Assembly (NCBI GenBank): GCA_030052745.1 | Contig: JANBVO010000019.1 | Span: 62,001-126,000, forward strand | Length of the DNA: 64,000 nucleotides | Origin: Pleurostoma richardsiae | Taxonomy: Eukaryota > Ascomycota > Sordariomycetes > Calosphaeriales > Pleurostomataceae | Reading direction: 5' to 3' | Shown: positions 12,977 through 24,994 of the stretch, one piece after another | How the letters are laid out: each line of letters begins with the position of its first letter | How positions within the stretch are numbered: the stretch's first letter is position 1 | Notes under the pieces: model-generated | The model's input: only the letters and a program-made list of their open reading frames with translations | What the model was told of the DNA's origin: nothing | Databases searched by the model: none | Made by a program: the position numbers and the translations under genes

Positions 12977-15900
12977 ATGGCGAGCTACAACAACAACATC
13001 GCTGGTCGGGGAGGAGCCTCGGATGGTGACATGACTGGAAGTGGTGGTCTCGACTCGATCCTCGCTCAGCTTCGCCGTCAGTCCAACCAAGAATCACCGA
13101 CCTCGCAGCAGACCCCCGATCTGCTCTCGCACTTCCACCCATACCATCACCAGGGTAATCAGCCCTACTTCAACCAGCATCCGCCCGACTCGCCAATGGA
13201 GGAAGCCTATCAGTCTTCCCTCGATCTCCCGCCGGCTCCTACACCACCCGCGGGGCCCGGCATGTTCGGCGCGTCGCAGCCGCCCACTATGCTGCTGAGA
13301 GCTGCGCAGAATAATGCCGACCGGACAGCGAACCTTCTCAACCTCCTGAAGTTCAGTGGCGGACAGGGAGCGCAGTCGGGTCTCTCACAATCCACGTCCA
13401 CTCAGGCGCAGGAAGAGGAGTCGTCACCGCGGGAGCCGCTTGTGAGACATGCCTCCGGTAACACAGCACCCAACATGATTCACGCCCCGGCACCGGCTGC
13501 TGCTGATCCGAGCGGTCTGCTTGCAGCCCTTATGAAGGGTCACCTGCAGCCCGAGCCGGCCCCGAAGCCAGAGCCTCAGGCTGTGACATCGACATGGAGC
13601 AGCAGTGCTCCCTCTGAGAACACCCAGCAGTATCTCTTGAACCTTCTCAACCGTCCAAAGCCAAGCCAGAGCGACGCGGTATCGAGCGAAGCCACGAAGC
13701 CGATGACTCTGACGCCTCAGTCGACGGCGGAATCTGTCAATGACCATCTCAAGGAATATCCCTCTCTCGAGCGAGCTTTAGCAGAAGCCCGTAAAGACCC
13801 GCCTCCCTCAGTGCCATCCGTGCCTTCCGTTCCGACGAGCTCTTTCGATTTCCAGCCGAAGGACTCGGGCTCTCCGCAGATGAAGTTCGAGCTGTCGAGC
13901 CATTCTAGCCGTGGTGGCACTCCGTCAAAGTCAAACATGTTCAGTTACAACAATCCGTTTGATGACCTTGCTGCGTCTTCGCCATTGAATCAGACCCCCA
14001 AATCGTCAACCACCCCGGCGGGTACCTCGGCTGTTGGCCAGGCTGTCGCCGTTCCCATCCAGATCCTCAAGAAGCCGGTAGCCTCGCACCTCCCCCAAAA
14101 TGTCCCTGGTGACAAGCGTCTGGGAAGCTCGAGAAGCCCAATCGATAGCCCTAAGCATACCAGACGCAAGCTCGATGCTACGACGTCTCATGCTGGCGAC
14201 GATGGTATCGTACGACATACTCCTCCTCAGGATGAGCCAACCGACGACGACTATGCGCACGAGAAGGCCAAGGAAACCGTTGCTGAGGCCGTCAGTGACC
14301 TCGCTGCGAAGGCTGACAGGCAGGCAAAGGAGGCGGTTGCTAGAGCCGAGCAAGAGCAAGTCCAGGCCAAGATCGCAAGAGAGATTGAGGACATGGTGAC
14401 TGCCCAGTCAGAGCAGGAGTTCGAGGAGTCGGCGCATGCCGCAGCCCAAGATATCAAGAAAGAACTGGACAGGGAGGAGAACCAAGAGGTACTCGAGTCT
14501 ACCCTCCAACCTGACATTGCAAAAGCCGTGAGGGATATTGTCGACGAAGCCGCGCAGGGACCCGTTGCCGACAGCTGGGAGAGCGCCGAGGCTGACGAGA
14601 TTGTTGTTATCGAGGAGACAACAAGCCCTGTCAAGGTGTACAACTTCCCCATGAAGCCGTGGATTTCCATTAGTCTTCAGGAGATGGACAAGGAGAACGA
14701 CATTCGCCCTGTGTTCCGGGACGAAGCTATTCTCGATATTGCTCGGCTGAAGAAGGACTTTGATCAGATGGACCGTAACTTGGTCGCTGCTTCTGAGTCT
14801 TACATGGCTTATGGGATGTCCAAGGCTGGCGGTCTTAGAGTGATCAGGCAGGACGACGGCCGAGATGCCAAGCTCTTCACCGACACGAAAGACCGCATTT
14901 TCAACCTTGCCATCTCTTCCACGCCGCCGGACCAGAATCTGCCACATAAGGAGGGCATCATCGGCACGGGCATTAGTGGAACTGTCTACTGGGTCCAGAT
15001 CAAGGACGGAGACAAGGACCACCTGGAGGACACTCATCCCGAGCAGTATGGGTTTGCACTCCCGCCGGTCAGCAGCCACGAGGGTGATGCTCCTGGCGGC
15101 GTTCTTAAGACGAGGGCTCGCGCCTCGACCGTTCATCCCGAATTCTTTGCTGTCGGCCGGGGTAAAACCATCAACATCATCTGGCCCTCTTTCATCCTAC
15201 AGAACAACTTGATCAAGCCTGGTCACGACCGTGTTGTTGACACCGAGAAGCTCGCCAAGGAGTGCTCGTTGAAGATCAACACCGGTAAGGCAGGCAAGGA
15301 CTTCACATTCAGCCAGGATGATACTGTTGTTGTGTCACTGGACAAGTCTGGCCGCGTCAAGTTCTGGGATGTCCGGGACTTGACCGCTGCGAAGGAAGGA
15401 TCAGAGCTCCACAACCCCATGCCGGCGCAAACGTCTCTGGAGGTCAAAGAGCCGCTGCTGACACTCACGACTACCCCGGAAGGGGAGAAGGCGTGGCCCA
15501 CCTCGGTTCTGTTGCTGGATAAGTTCCGGCCATACCAGAAGCGCGGCGCCTTGCGGTACATGATCGTGGGCATGAAGCAGAACCACACCCTGCAGCTCTG
15601 GGATCTTGCGCTCGGTAAGCCGGTCCAGGAGTTCAACTTACCTCACAGCAAGGAGTCAGACGCTGTATGCAGCGTCGCGTATCATCCAGCTTCCGGCATG
15701 ATTGTCGTTGGCCATCCGACTCGCAACTCCATCTACTTCCTACATCTGTCCGCCCCCAAGTACACGATGAAGAACCTCTCCCAGGTTGACTACATCCAGA
15801 GGCTCGTGGCCCAGGACTCCTCAATTCCGCAGCCGGAGTCTACTGCCGTCATTAGTGGCATGCGGGAGTATTCGTTCGCCAACAAAGGCGTCCTGCGAAG

Positions 15901-17967
15901 CCTGCATCTCCTGCAGAATCCTTCATCTTCATCCGACTCTGACGAGCCTACTCTCTTTGAGCTGTATGCCATGCACTCGAAGGGTGTCGCTTGCATTATG
16001 ATCAAGCAAGCTGAGTTGGGCTGGACCAAGGATAACAAGGTTATGGCTCCGGTGGATGCTGAAAAGGCTGGTGTAGTGAAGATCACAAAGCTGAAGACGC
16101 CGCCGCCGGCTGTCCACCCTACCGAAAGCCACGGCGTTTCCGCCGAAACTCCCAGCCAGATCCGCTTGGCTATCCGCAGCAAGGACAAGGAGAATGTTCT
16201 CTCGGCTTCTCAAGAAGATGTGACGATTTCTGCTCGGAAGGTTGCGGACCGTTCTACGTCGCCAACGAAGTCAAAGGAACCGAAGGAAGAAGATACTGCC
16301 CCTGCTCAGCCTCCTGCCACACCTGCAGAGAAGCCTGAGAAGAAGTCACGGAAGAAGAAGGCTGCGGCCGCGGCCGCTGCTGCCGCCGCGGCTCAAGCTG
16401 AATCTAACGGAAGCAGCAACTCTCCGCGCGTCGCTCCCGTCACTCCTCGCAAGGACGCTGAAAGAATCTCCCTTGCCTCGCAGGGCTCGTCGTCTTTCTC
16501 TCAAGAGGCAATCGAGTCGCGCATCAACACTATGGAGAACCGCATCACTCTGAATTTGGGCAAGGCATTCCGGGGTGAGATTGACGATCTTCGTAAGAAG
16601 ATGGACGAGGACCTGCGCGGACGTGATGCGATCTTCGAGAAACGCCAGGGTCAGCTCCTCGAGATGGTCTCACAGGTTCTCAACGACAATACCCAGCTTG
16701 TCCTGACCAAGATCATCCACGAAGAGTTTGAGGCCTCTGTTTCTCCTGTCATCCGTGACCTTGTCACCAAGGCGGTCGCGGATCAGCTGAGCGGCAAGTT
16801 CAATAGCGCGATTTCTTCCTCAGTCCAGAAGGAGATGCAGAAGTTGTTGCCGAATGCGATCTCCCAGGCGCTGCAGAAGCCGGATGTAGCCAAGTCTATG
16901 ACGGATCGGGTTGTTCCTTCCATGGTCCGCCAGGTTGACGAGCAGCTGGTCAAGGTGCTTAACAGCCAAATCATTCCGGCCTTCACGTCCGTCGCCACTC
17001 AAGCTGCCCAGCGAGTCGGAAACGATGTCCATCGGCAGGCTAGCGAGGAGATTGCTCGGCTCGAGCGCATCCAGCGGGCTGACAGCAACAAGATTGACCA
17101 GCTCGTCGCTCTCACCACTCGCCTCTCTGATACCATCTCGACCATGGCGTCGGCCCAGAGCCAGTTTCAGGGTGAGTTTCTGAAGTTCCAGGCACAAGCC
17201 ATGCAGCCACCGCAGCCGCAGCCGCAGCCGCATGTGCCTCGAAGTATCGGCCATGGCAGTCAGGGAAGTGGTGCATTCAACAGCCCGCAGGCGCACTCCA
17301 CCCACATGACCGTCGGCCCTACCAGCTCCATTTCGCAGGCCCCATCCCAGCCGCAACCTTCCAACTACGGGCCTCCCCCGAGCCAGGTTGTTCACCAGCC
17401 CATGACGAAGGAGAACCGCGAGCGGCTCGAGATGGAGCAGGCGATTGACGACATCGACGCTGCAATGGCAAACGGCTTGTACGAGGAGGCCATGATGAAG
17501 TGGCTGCAGAGCGGCAGCCGGAAGGAAGAGGAGATCTTCAAGCGCTGCCTCATCAAGTACAACCCGGCCTTTGTGAGGGAGCTCAACCCTCTGCTTCTCC
17601 TCAGTGTTGCAGCAACCATCTCCGCCGATATTGAGGGCGCTCTGCTGCGCGAGAAGCTGGCCTGGATCGAGCTGGTCTTGATCACCTTCTCGAATCTGAT
17701 GTCCACTACTGTAAGTAGTCATTCTCCTGTTTTTCTCTCTCAATTTCACATATATTCTAACAGCTGTTGCAGGACAATCAAGTACGTGAAGTTACGCCGA
17801 AGATCATGGGTATCATCAAGTCACGCCTTGAGAGCCTATTCATGCGCATCACGAATGCTGCGCCCGGAGACCCCATCCTGAAAAACTTGGCCTCCATGAT
17901 CCAGCTTACGAACCGAATCAACTCCGACGTCCAGATGCTCGGTGGCTCCCACCCCAGTCCTTACTAA
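12977..17967 (+). CDS. EDC4-like WD40 mRNA-decapping scaffold
   Basis: Two exons, 12977..17710 and 17773..17967, give about 1642 residues. The 62-bp intron has a GTAAGT donor, a TCTAACAG branch and a TTGCAG acceptor. The start is the ATG giving MASYNNN; the in-frame codon further upstream is TTG and is not used. Residues 1-620 are Gln/Ser/Pro-rich with a charged helical section (~430-540). A WD40 region lies at roughly 640-960, with blades ending in VKFWDVRDL and LQLWDLAL. Next come a charged linker, an 11-Ala run, and then long amphipathic helices (~1170-1400) and a helical C-terminal domain. WD40 followed by a long linker and C-terminal helices is the layout of EDC4/Ge-1 and its fungal relatives. 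These oligomerise in P-bodies and hold the Dcp1-Dcp2 decapping enzymes. The architecture is seen; the function is taken from the family. Confidence 0.82.
16361..16393 (+). repeat. GCN trinucleotide run encoding polyalanine
   Basis: Eleven consecutive Ala codons (GCT, GCG, GCC mixed) follow a Lys-rich patch in the EDC4-like protein. The codons are mixed, which points to selection on the protein or an old repeat, not a fresh expansion. Confidence 0.85.
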
Positions 17968-19006
17968 ACAGACATGGACGGTGTTAAGCCGGCAACGTCT
18001 ACGGGAGATGTGGCGGGAGAAGTGAGAGGGAGGAGTCTGCCAGCCGCCTGTCTAACAGCGGTTGCGTGTTGTACGAAACTACGACCTGCATTTCTTGCGG
18101 CTTTAGTACCTGCTTGGTTCTTCATTTCGGTCACAACGGTCCACGGCACACACACTACGTGCACCATGAAGCGTCTTGGTCGTCCCTTCTTAGCGTGGCG
18201 TGTACTGGCCAGTGTTTGTCGGTTGCTCGTCCCGGAGCGAAAAGCACTTGGGATATTTGGAAGCGACGAACTCGTGGAACAGGCGGTCGAAGGAACCTCG
18301 GGAACACGGTCCTGCTTTGCTTATTTGGTTGCTCGGTTGAACATCTTACTCGGCGCAGTGAGCCTGAACCACTCACTTTCTGGCATGATTCGAGAAGTCC
18401 TATCACTGCTGTGTCTCGATCTCTTGGGACCAGGGAGTGGGATGGGAACCCTGCGTTGTGAAGATCGCACTGCGAATCTTCGACTCCTGCAGTCGGCCCT
18501 CCGGCAGCAGGAAGATGATGAGGTGTCCCTTGTTGTCCACCCGAACGTTGCCAGTCAGCGACCACGAGATGCGACAAGTAGTTCGTTCGATGAGGCGATA
18601 ATCTGTAGTTATGACGGGGTTTCTGTCGGAGTACGTATCGAGAGGTCGGGTGGAAAATGAGATTGACTTGGAACGCGACGTGTCTCAGCACAATGCTGTC
18701 CTTCTTGATCGTGACGAGCTCACTATGGGTAAGGCAAGGCACATAATGCCGGTGACCGACTGCGTAAATAATGGTGCAAGTTCGTATCTCGACTTTGCCG
18801 CATCCGTAGGTGCTAGAAGCGCCAGCCATCCCCGTTATAGCTTAGCGTGGCACTCTGCACAAGTGGCAGACGATTTCCAATTTCTAATATTTTGTTGGGC
18901 AAGATGTCTCGAGACTGCATCTGTAGGGAACCCAGGCATGCCAAACCTCAGATACAGTCGACCGGGACATTGAGGGCAGATGATTTAGATCCAGCGGAGA
19001 AACACC
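17968..19006 (+). other. intergenic, no gene recognised
   Basis: This holds the 3' UTR of the EDC4-like gene and the promoter of the HTH gene. A 228-codon frame starts just after the EDC4 stop (17974), but it is overlapped by long open frames on both strands and lacks any domain, so I read it as chance. Confidence 0.45.
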
Positions 19007-20487
19007 ATGCCACCAGAGCAGCCGCCGCCGCCGCCGCCGCTGCCTTCCCCTTGGAAGCGCCGCGGGCCGAAACCCAAGCCACCGCTGGAGCGGGCGCCGC
19101 GGCGCACCAAGCCTCTCGAGCGCGTCGAGCGGTCGTACCCGCGCGACCGCAAGCTGCAAGTCATCAACTTCCTGCTGAATCACCGCGTCTACCTCCCGCT
19201 GGACGCGCCGGTCCTGCACTGGCAGGCGCCGCGGTCGCGGGGCGGGCAGCCGGCCGACAACGGCGCGCGCGAGGAGAGGCGGGCGGACGGCAAGCTGGTG
19301 CGCAGCCGCCCGCCGACGTACGAGGAGACGGCCGAGTTCTTTAAGGTGCCGGTGAGCACGGTGTGCGGGTGGTTCCATAGGCGGGAGAGGATCCTGAACC
19401 CCGTGAAAAGGAAGGTCAGTCCGCGTCTTGCGCATGTCTGCGGCCCGGAATGTGGGGCCGTTCAGGCTCCGCTTGACCGGCTTGGCGGCCTGCGAACACG
19501 GCCTTCTTCATCAGTTAGTCGTGGAGATGTTGACAAGGTCTTTAGAAGGCGGTGCGGAAACCGAGGCCGCCGGTGCCGGCCCCAGGCACACAACACCCGG
19601 AGGCGCAGGACGCCGAGCGCGGAGCAGGCTCCGTTGACTCCTCCGCCTATGTGGACGCCACTCTGGTTTCGATCTTGGAGGGGTCGAGTCCTGTTGCCGA
19701 TGAGCAGGTGATGTCGGAGGATGGGGAGGCAATGTCGGATGACGAGGCGGAAGAGTCCTCAGATTATGCTTCTGTGAGACGGGATGAATCGCGAGTCGGT
19801 GACATTGCGAGTTTCGAAGACGAAAGAGCTACTCGAGGTCCCAGTCAGGACACCCTGGGTTTTTTCGAAGCTACGAGTCCGGCTTCACTGCGGGCACAGT
19901 CAGCTAGCACACTGCGAGCGAGTGATCCCAGCGCCCAGGACATAGGTGCCGCTCCCTCACGAGGTGACGGCGGGCGGGCGACTCGCGCCAACCGGCCAGG
20001 GGAGCGGGTCGCCGGAGGCCGAGATGCGCCATCCCGAAGCACCATGCCCGCGGGGACCCAGCCGCAGGCGACCCCGGCGAAGATCGCACAGCCAAATCCC
20101 CAGGCGCAGCAGTCCCCAGTGCCGCAGCACGCCGGACGAAATCCGACAAGGATTGCTCCGGCCCCGGGGCCGCCAGCGCCCGGTCCTGTCTTCGCTCCAC
20201 CCGACCCGCTCGAGGAGGCGTTCCGTGTCGCGTTACGGGCTATGGGCCAGCCTCAGGCTCCGGTGGGGCGCCCGCTCATGCCTGACCTGCGCGCTCAGTA
20301 CGCAGAAGAGCATCACCATCATCATGCCCAGGTGCCGCATCAACATGTGCCGCCCTCCGGGACGCCACCCTGTCAGGGACCGTTTTCCCAGGAAGCACCT
20401 GACCAGGTGCCGCCGCATGAGCAGACAGTGACGGTACGGGTGTCGGAGCTGTGTGAGGGCTGCCGGCACCGCATACTATCTCGATGA
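19007..20487 (+). CDS. Basic helix-turn-helix protein, putative DNA-binding
   Basis: I model two exons, 19007..19414 and 19546..20487, giving 449 residues. The intron is 131 bp, with GTCAGT donor, TTGAC branch and CTTTAG acceptor. The N-terminus has a Pro run, then a basic stretch containing RRGPKPKP that resembles an AT-hook. A segment starting YPRDRKLQVINFLLNHR and ending PTYEETAEFFKVPVSTVCGWFHRRE (shown here only as its ends) has the spacing of a helix-turn-helix like the CENP-B/Psq fold. The second exon is acidic, then Pro/Gln/Ala-rich and disordered. It contains a five-His run near residue 391 and a short ELCEGCRHRIL tail with a CxxC pair. I do not recognise a named family. A nuclear, DNA-binding role is an inference from the HTH and basic residues. 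The intron acceptor could lie 3 bp further downstream. Confidence 0.65.
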
Positions 20488-21263
20488 TCTCTCGTGAGCA
20501 GGCTGGTGCGCTGTCTTCTGGTCGCGGGGCCGTATACACTCCTGGGACCGGATATTTGTCCGGCTACCCAGATTAGAGGTTAGCCGGCCGTGTTCACCTA
20601 TTTTGATGTTGCTTTGCTTGCTCGGCGTCATATCGTCCGGAGCCTCTGCCGTCGCATGCCTCAATGTGAGGTAAGTTAGGAGTTGGTTGCTATTGCTTGT
20701 TGTTTGTCGGTCACGTCTGGCCGTGGCGTTTAAAGGAACAGGTGTCTGCATATACACCTTATGGACTGGACGTTAGCTTAGGAACCCTCGATACCCTGAG
20801 TCGGCCATGGCTCTGTAGGGGCGCTGTAGGAAACAGCTTATCCCTTCACTAGTTCGCAATACAGCTGAATCTTGACCTGAAGACTCTATGATTATGCGTC
20901 TATAGAAGTCCCTTCGCGCTGTCTTGACTGCTATACACAAGACAGCCAAATATTTCGGTCTTCATGGGTTGCAACAAGACATATCATGAGCCCAGTCACG
21001 GAGTGCCCTGGAGCGAGATTGTAGTTGTGCTTCAGGACAATCGCATTGTGCCACGCTGCCCTTGCGTATTATGATTCCCCGACGAAGTATTCTACATGTT
21101 ACACTACACAGCCTCTCCGTCCTGACGCCACTGGTCAGCTTGAACAGGCATCCAGCTCCGAAATCCCCTGTTTATCCGTCCGCGCAGCGCCAGCCAACCC
21201 AGGAGCATCATCACACAGATACTAAGGCAACAGCGACCACCATGGAAACTCCCCTTGCCGCAA
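20488..21263. other. convergent intergenic region
   Basis: This is the 3'-to-3' spacer between the HTH gene (+) and RPT6 (-). It should hold both polyadenylation regions. No gene is seen. Confidence 0.5.
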
Positions 21264-22514
21264 TCAACGCCACAGCTTCTGAAGAGATACCTCCTTGTCG
21301 TCGTGCTTGTTCAGGATCTTCGCCGTCGCCAGCTCAAAGTCCTCCTGCGTGACATGGACTCTCCTTTCCCGCAGGGCGTACATACCCGCCTCGGTGCACA
21401 CACCCTTCAGCTCGGCGCCAGAGCACCCGTTCATCTTCTCGGCGATCTTGGTCAGGTTGATGCCGCGCGTCAAGTTCATCTTGCGGCTGTGGATGCGCAG
21501 GATGTCGGCGCGGGCCTCGACGCTCGGAGGCGGGAACTCAATCTTCCGGTCGATTCGGCCAGGACGCAGCAGGGCGGGGTCGAGGATATCGAGGCGATTC
21601 GTCGCCATGATGATCTTGATATTCTTGGTGGGCTCGAAACCGTCGAGCTGGTTGAGTAGCTCCAGCATAGTACGCTGGACCTCGGAGTCACCGCCGGACG
21701 AGCCCTCGACGCGAGAGCTGCCGATGGAGTCGATCTCGTCCATGAAGATGATGGAGGGCGCGTGCTCGCGCGCCATGACGAAAAGCTCTCGCACCATGCG
21801 CGAGCCCTCGCCGATGTACTTCTGCACCAGCTCGGAACCGGACACGCGGATGAACTTGCAGTCGGTGTGGTGGGCCACCGCACGCGCCAGCAGCGTCTTG
21901 CCGGTTCCGGGCGGGCCGTATAGTAGGACACCCTTGGGCTGAGCGATGCCGAGAGACTCGAAGAGCTCGGGATGCTTGAGGCCAAGCTCGATGACCTCCT
22001 TAATCTCCTTGATCTGCTGGTCCAGGCCGCCGATCATGTCGTAGGTGCTGTCGGGGACCTTCTCGACCATCATGAGGGAAACGAGGGGGTCGACGGAGGA
22101 AGGGAGCATCTTCTCGAGCTTGTAGCTGTCGGAGAGGAGGGTGACGCGCTTGCCGACGGTGAGCTTGGCGATGTCGACGTTGTCGGAGACATCAACGACT
22201 GCGGCGGGGGGGATTCTGTTAGCATATCATGGCTCTTTTAGGTCGACCCATGTGCGATGATCCATCATGTGAGGCATACCGTATTTGCCCTCCGGATGTA
22301 CCTTGACGAGAACCTTCTTCGTGCTCATCACCTTGACGACCTCGCCGACGTAGGAGCCAGGCTGCTGCAGCAAGCCCAGCTCCTCGCGCAGTAACCGTAC
22401 CCGCGAGTTGTAGTCATTTCTCTGTGCTTCTAGCCGGCGGAGGACGTTCTGGCCCTTGAGGATCTCCAGCTTCATCGCCTCGATCTTGTTCTGGTAGTAG
22501 TTGTCGAGCGCCAT
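21264..22514 (-). CDS. rpt6: 26S proteasome regulatory ATPase subunit Rpt6 (PSMC5)
   Basis: Two exons, complement(21264..22198, 22280..22514), encode 389 residues, the normal length. The intron (81 bp, GTATGC donor, CCGCAG acceptor) splits HPEGKY|VVDVSDN, which restores the conserved family sequence exactly. The order is: N-terminal coiled coil (~10-50), OB domain with GSYVGEVV and [10 protein letters not shown], then the AAA+ domain. Walker A is GPPGTGKT (~173-180), Walker B IIFMDEID (~228-235), sensor and Arg-finger region [15 protein letters not shown]. The lid contains [20 protein letters not shown]. The protein is one of six ATPases in the 19S base ring that unfold and feed ubiquitylated substrates into the 20S core. 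The gene is convergent with the HTH gene. Confidence 0.98.
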
Positions 22515-23617
22515 CTTGGACGACTGATGCTCGATGGAGCTCGGACTTGTGGGGAGGACCGGAGGAGGGCCGCCTAGTTTGCTCAGCCGGGGATGGGCAG
22601 AGCAGTGGAGGCGAAATGTGATGCGATCCGAAACAAGAGGAAGCGCCGCCTGTGATCACTTAAGTAGATGCGAAAGTCGGCCGTTTGATGTCGTGGAGGA
22701 TGGTTGCTGTGTTTGTTGCTTTGGTGTGGAGGAGGAAGCGGTGGTGGTGGCGTTTACGACATGGAAGCTCTGGGAAAGCCAGCCCAGCCAAAAATGGAGC
22801 TCTGGAGGTTGCCGCCGCAGGTGCCCAGGCACCGTCAGGCCAACGCGTTCCGGGCCTGGTCACGTGCATCCCCATATCAGATGCATACCTACCTACCTCT
22901 ACTCAACACCGTTTGCCTCGCCTCAGCATCGTGAAATTGCAAGATAAACTTTGTATTCTTGACATTATCTATCAATTAGACCAATTCGGGTCGTGACTTG
23001 TGATACCTCGCTCGGCACAACATCCTCGTTGTCTGTCTGCGTGATCCGGTTTGGCCTGATTCCCGTCCCCGAACCGTCGGTCGGCATAGAGAAAACACAA
23101 CAAGCCGTTCGGATATACCGAGGACAGCTCACTCTTCCCGGTCCGTGTCGATCGCGGTTCGTGCCATGCTCATCTAGAAACTTTGCCGTGAGCAGGTCAA
23201 GTGGCTGGCTAGCAAGCGGAAATACATATCAGTACACATACAGGTGCTGCTTGCTTGACGTGTCTTCTCACCCGCTTCTTGTCGAGGCCGTCTAGTCCTC
23301 CTGCGGATAGTATACCTTACACAGCGATGGCAATGTAGGTTGACATGCCTGCCGGCATCTATCTACATCGTGCACAGAAGGCTGTTCTGGTCAAAGCGGT
23401 GTCCCTCTTTCGTGATCAGTCGCCGAAACACTAGCTATCATGTCCATGGTTCGGTCAACGCCCCATGACCGGCCCGAAGACTCTGTCTAAGACTATCGGT
23501 AGTCTGCTCCACGCTACATACATGATACTTCTAAAGTAACCAGCATCGACAATCAAGAGGACAATATCCCAGACCCCCGGGTACAAGGACCAGCACTTGC
23601 CCTCGTATGTAAAGCAA
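22515..23617. other. intergenic, no gene recognised
   Basis: This is the RPT6 promoter plus the 3' flank of the DUF6594 gene. A CTACCTACCT-type short repeat lies near 22887. I looked for the yeast-type proteasome element (GGTGGCAAA) on either strand and did not see it. Confidence 0.45.
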
Positions 23618-24464
23618 CTACCCCGAAGCACTTCCTGAAGATGATCCACCGCTTGTAGTGCCGACGAACACAACAAGCACAGCAGCATACGTCGCCGTCG
23701 AGGCCAGCGTCTCTAGATTGGACACACGGACGACCAACGACACTGCCAGTGCAAACAGCACCACCGCGGCCGAGACGGTGACGAGGCTCTTGGTCTGCGA
23801 CTGGTCGATTGTCATGATGATCATAGGCACCACCAGGAACGCCCCTCCCGCGAACGCAATGAGCAGCCGGACCACCCGGTCGACCACTGCGGATACCTCC
23901 TTCGGCGCCTTGCCCTCCTGGTACTCCTTCTTGCGCTCTTGCTTCTCGCGGGAGGAGAAGGCCAGTCGCGAGGGAAGGTAGCGCATGAAAGCCCTGCGCA
24001 GCGGGTCGACGCGCTCGTGCATCGTGTCCTGGAAAGATGAGTAGTGCGACTGGAAGGGGTCCCGGAAGTCGCTGGGTGACTGGAAGTACCGCTGGAGCAG
24101 CATCTTGCGCCTGCGGGTCTCAGCTTTGTCGAGGGCCTTGTGGTTGCGGAGATACTCGTAATCCCTGATAGCCCTTGCTGCTCAATTGTCATTTCAGCAA
24201 TCTGGCCGGTGGCTATAAGGGGCGAGAACCAGGTTCCTATTTACCGTAATCTCTCATGGTGGTGTTGAGGTCCTCGAGCTCGCTCTCTGCTGCTCCGCCA
24301 TTCTTCTGGATACGGCTCTTCAGCCGAGCCAGCTTGACTTGTAGTTGGACAATGTTCAGCCGCTGGAGGAACTCAAATCGCAGAAAGTGGAACTCCTCTT
24401 CGTCTTCGAGAGACCGGTTGACATAGTTAAAGAGGTTACTGCCATAGTCCTCTGGTTCTTCCAT
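23618..24464 (-). CDS. DUF6594-family membrane protein
   Basis: Two exons, complement(23618..24177, 24245..24464), give 259 residues. The 67-bp intron has a GTAAAT donor and a GAGCAG acceptor; a NAGNAG choice could add or remove one residue. The N-terminal half is a long amphipathic/coiled region (FLQRLNIVQLQVKLARLKSRI), followed by AIRDYEYLRNHKALDK. The C-terminal third has three hydrophobic spans at about residues 175-255, beginning LLIAFAGGAFLVVPMIIM. This matches fungal DUF6594 proteins, which place a cytosolic helical region before C-terminal membrane helices. Their function is unknown. The gene is head to head with the gene at 24995, sharing a ~530-bp promoter. Domain layout is seen; the family name rests on recalled motifs. 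Confidence 0.78.
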
Positions 24465-24994
24465 GCTGTCAAATCATCCTGGCCTTTACGTCCCCACGAT
24501 ATCAGCTCTGGGCTAGGAGCCCCCCTTCGACTACAGATAGTCTTAAAGAATGACACCGCGGGTAACGTGGCTGAAATTGCGGAAGCAGGAACTAGCGAAT
24601 CCTAACAATGCCTTCTGTCTGATTATTTGCTCGCCCGTGTCTTTCAGATGCTGGCCTCTGGTGACCTCTGGGGGGCTGTGACCGGTCGGGTGGCTGTGTC
24701 CTCAGCTGCAAGCCCCTCGATGCTGCGACCGGGCTGCCAATCAAGCCTGCATTTGTTGGCGGCACCTCCCATGCTCGGCCTCCACGGAGGGAACCGAAAC
24801 TGGCGTAGCCCTCTTCGGCGGCTGCTGCGCTGGTAGCTGCAGCTATGCTGCAGCCAAGTCCCTAGCTGTCTGCCTTGCGAGGATGCGGAATAAATGCTGC
24901 CAGACCGCTCCAGTTCAATCTGTTGCCATTAGCACAGCATTGGAAGTTGGCATTGTGCCCTGTTTTGCTTCCCTCCGTGTACTCTTAGGGCGCT
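24465..24994. promoter_or_regulatory. shared divergent promoter
   Basis: This 530-bp spacer separates two start codons pointing away from each other (DUF6594 gene, -; Ser/Arg-rich protein, +). It has no open frame worth calling. I could not pick out a TATA box or repeated operator. Confidence 0.4.

Noticed and set aside
16820-17749. 309-codon minus-strand frame inside the EDC4-like gene
   Set aside because: Antisense shadow of the helical C-terminal exon; Leu/Arg-rich with no coherent fold and no splice partners.
17974-18660. 228-codon frame directly after the EDC4-like stop
   Set aside because: It overlaps long frames on both strands, shows no domain, and lies where the 3' UTR is expected.
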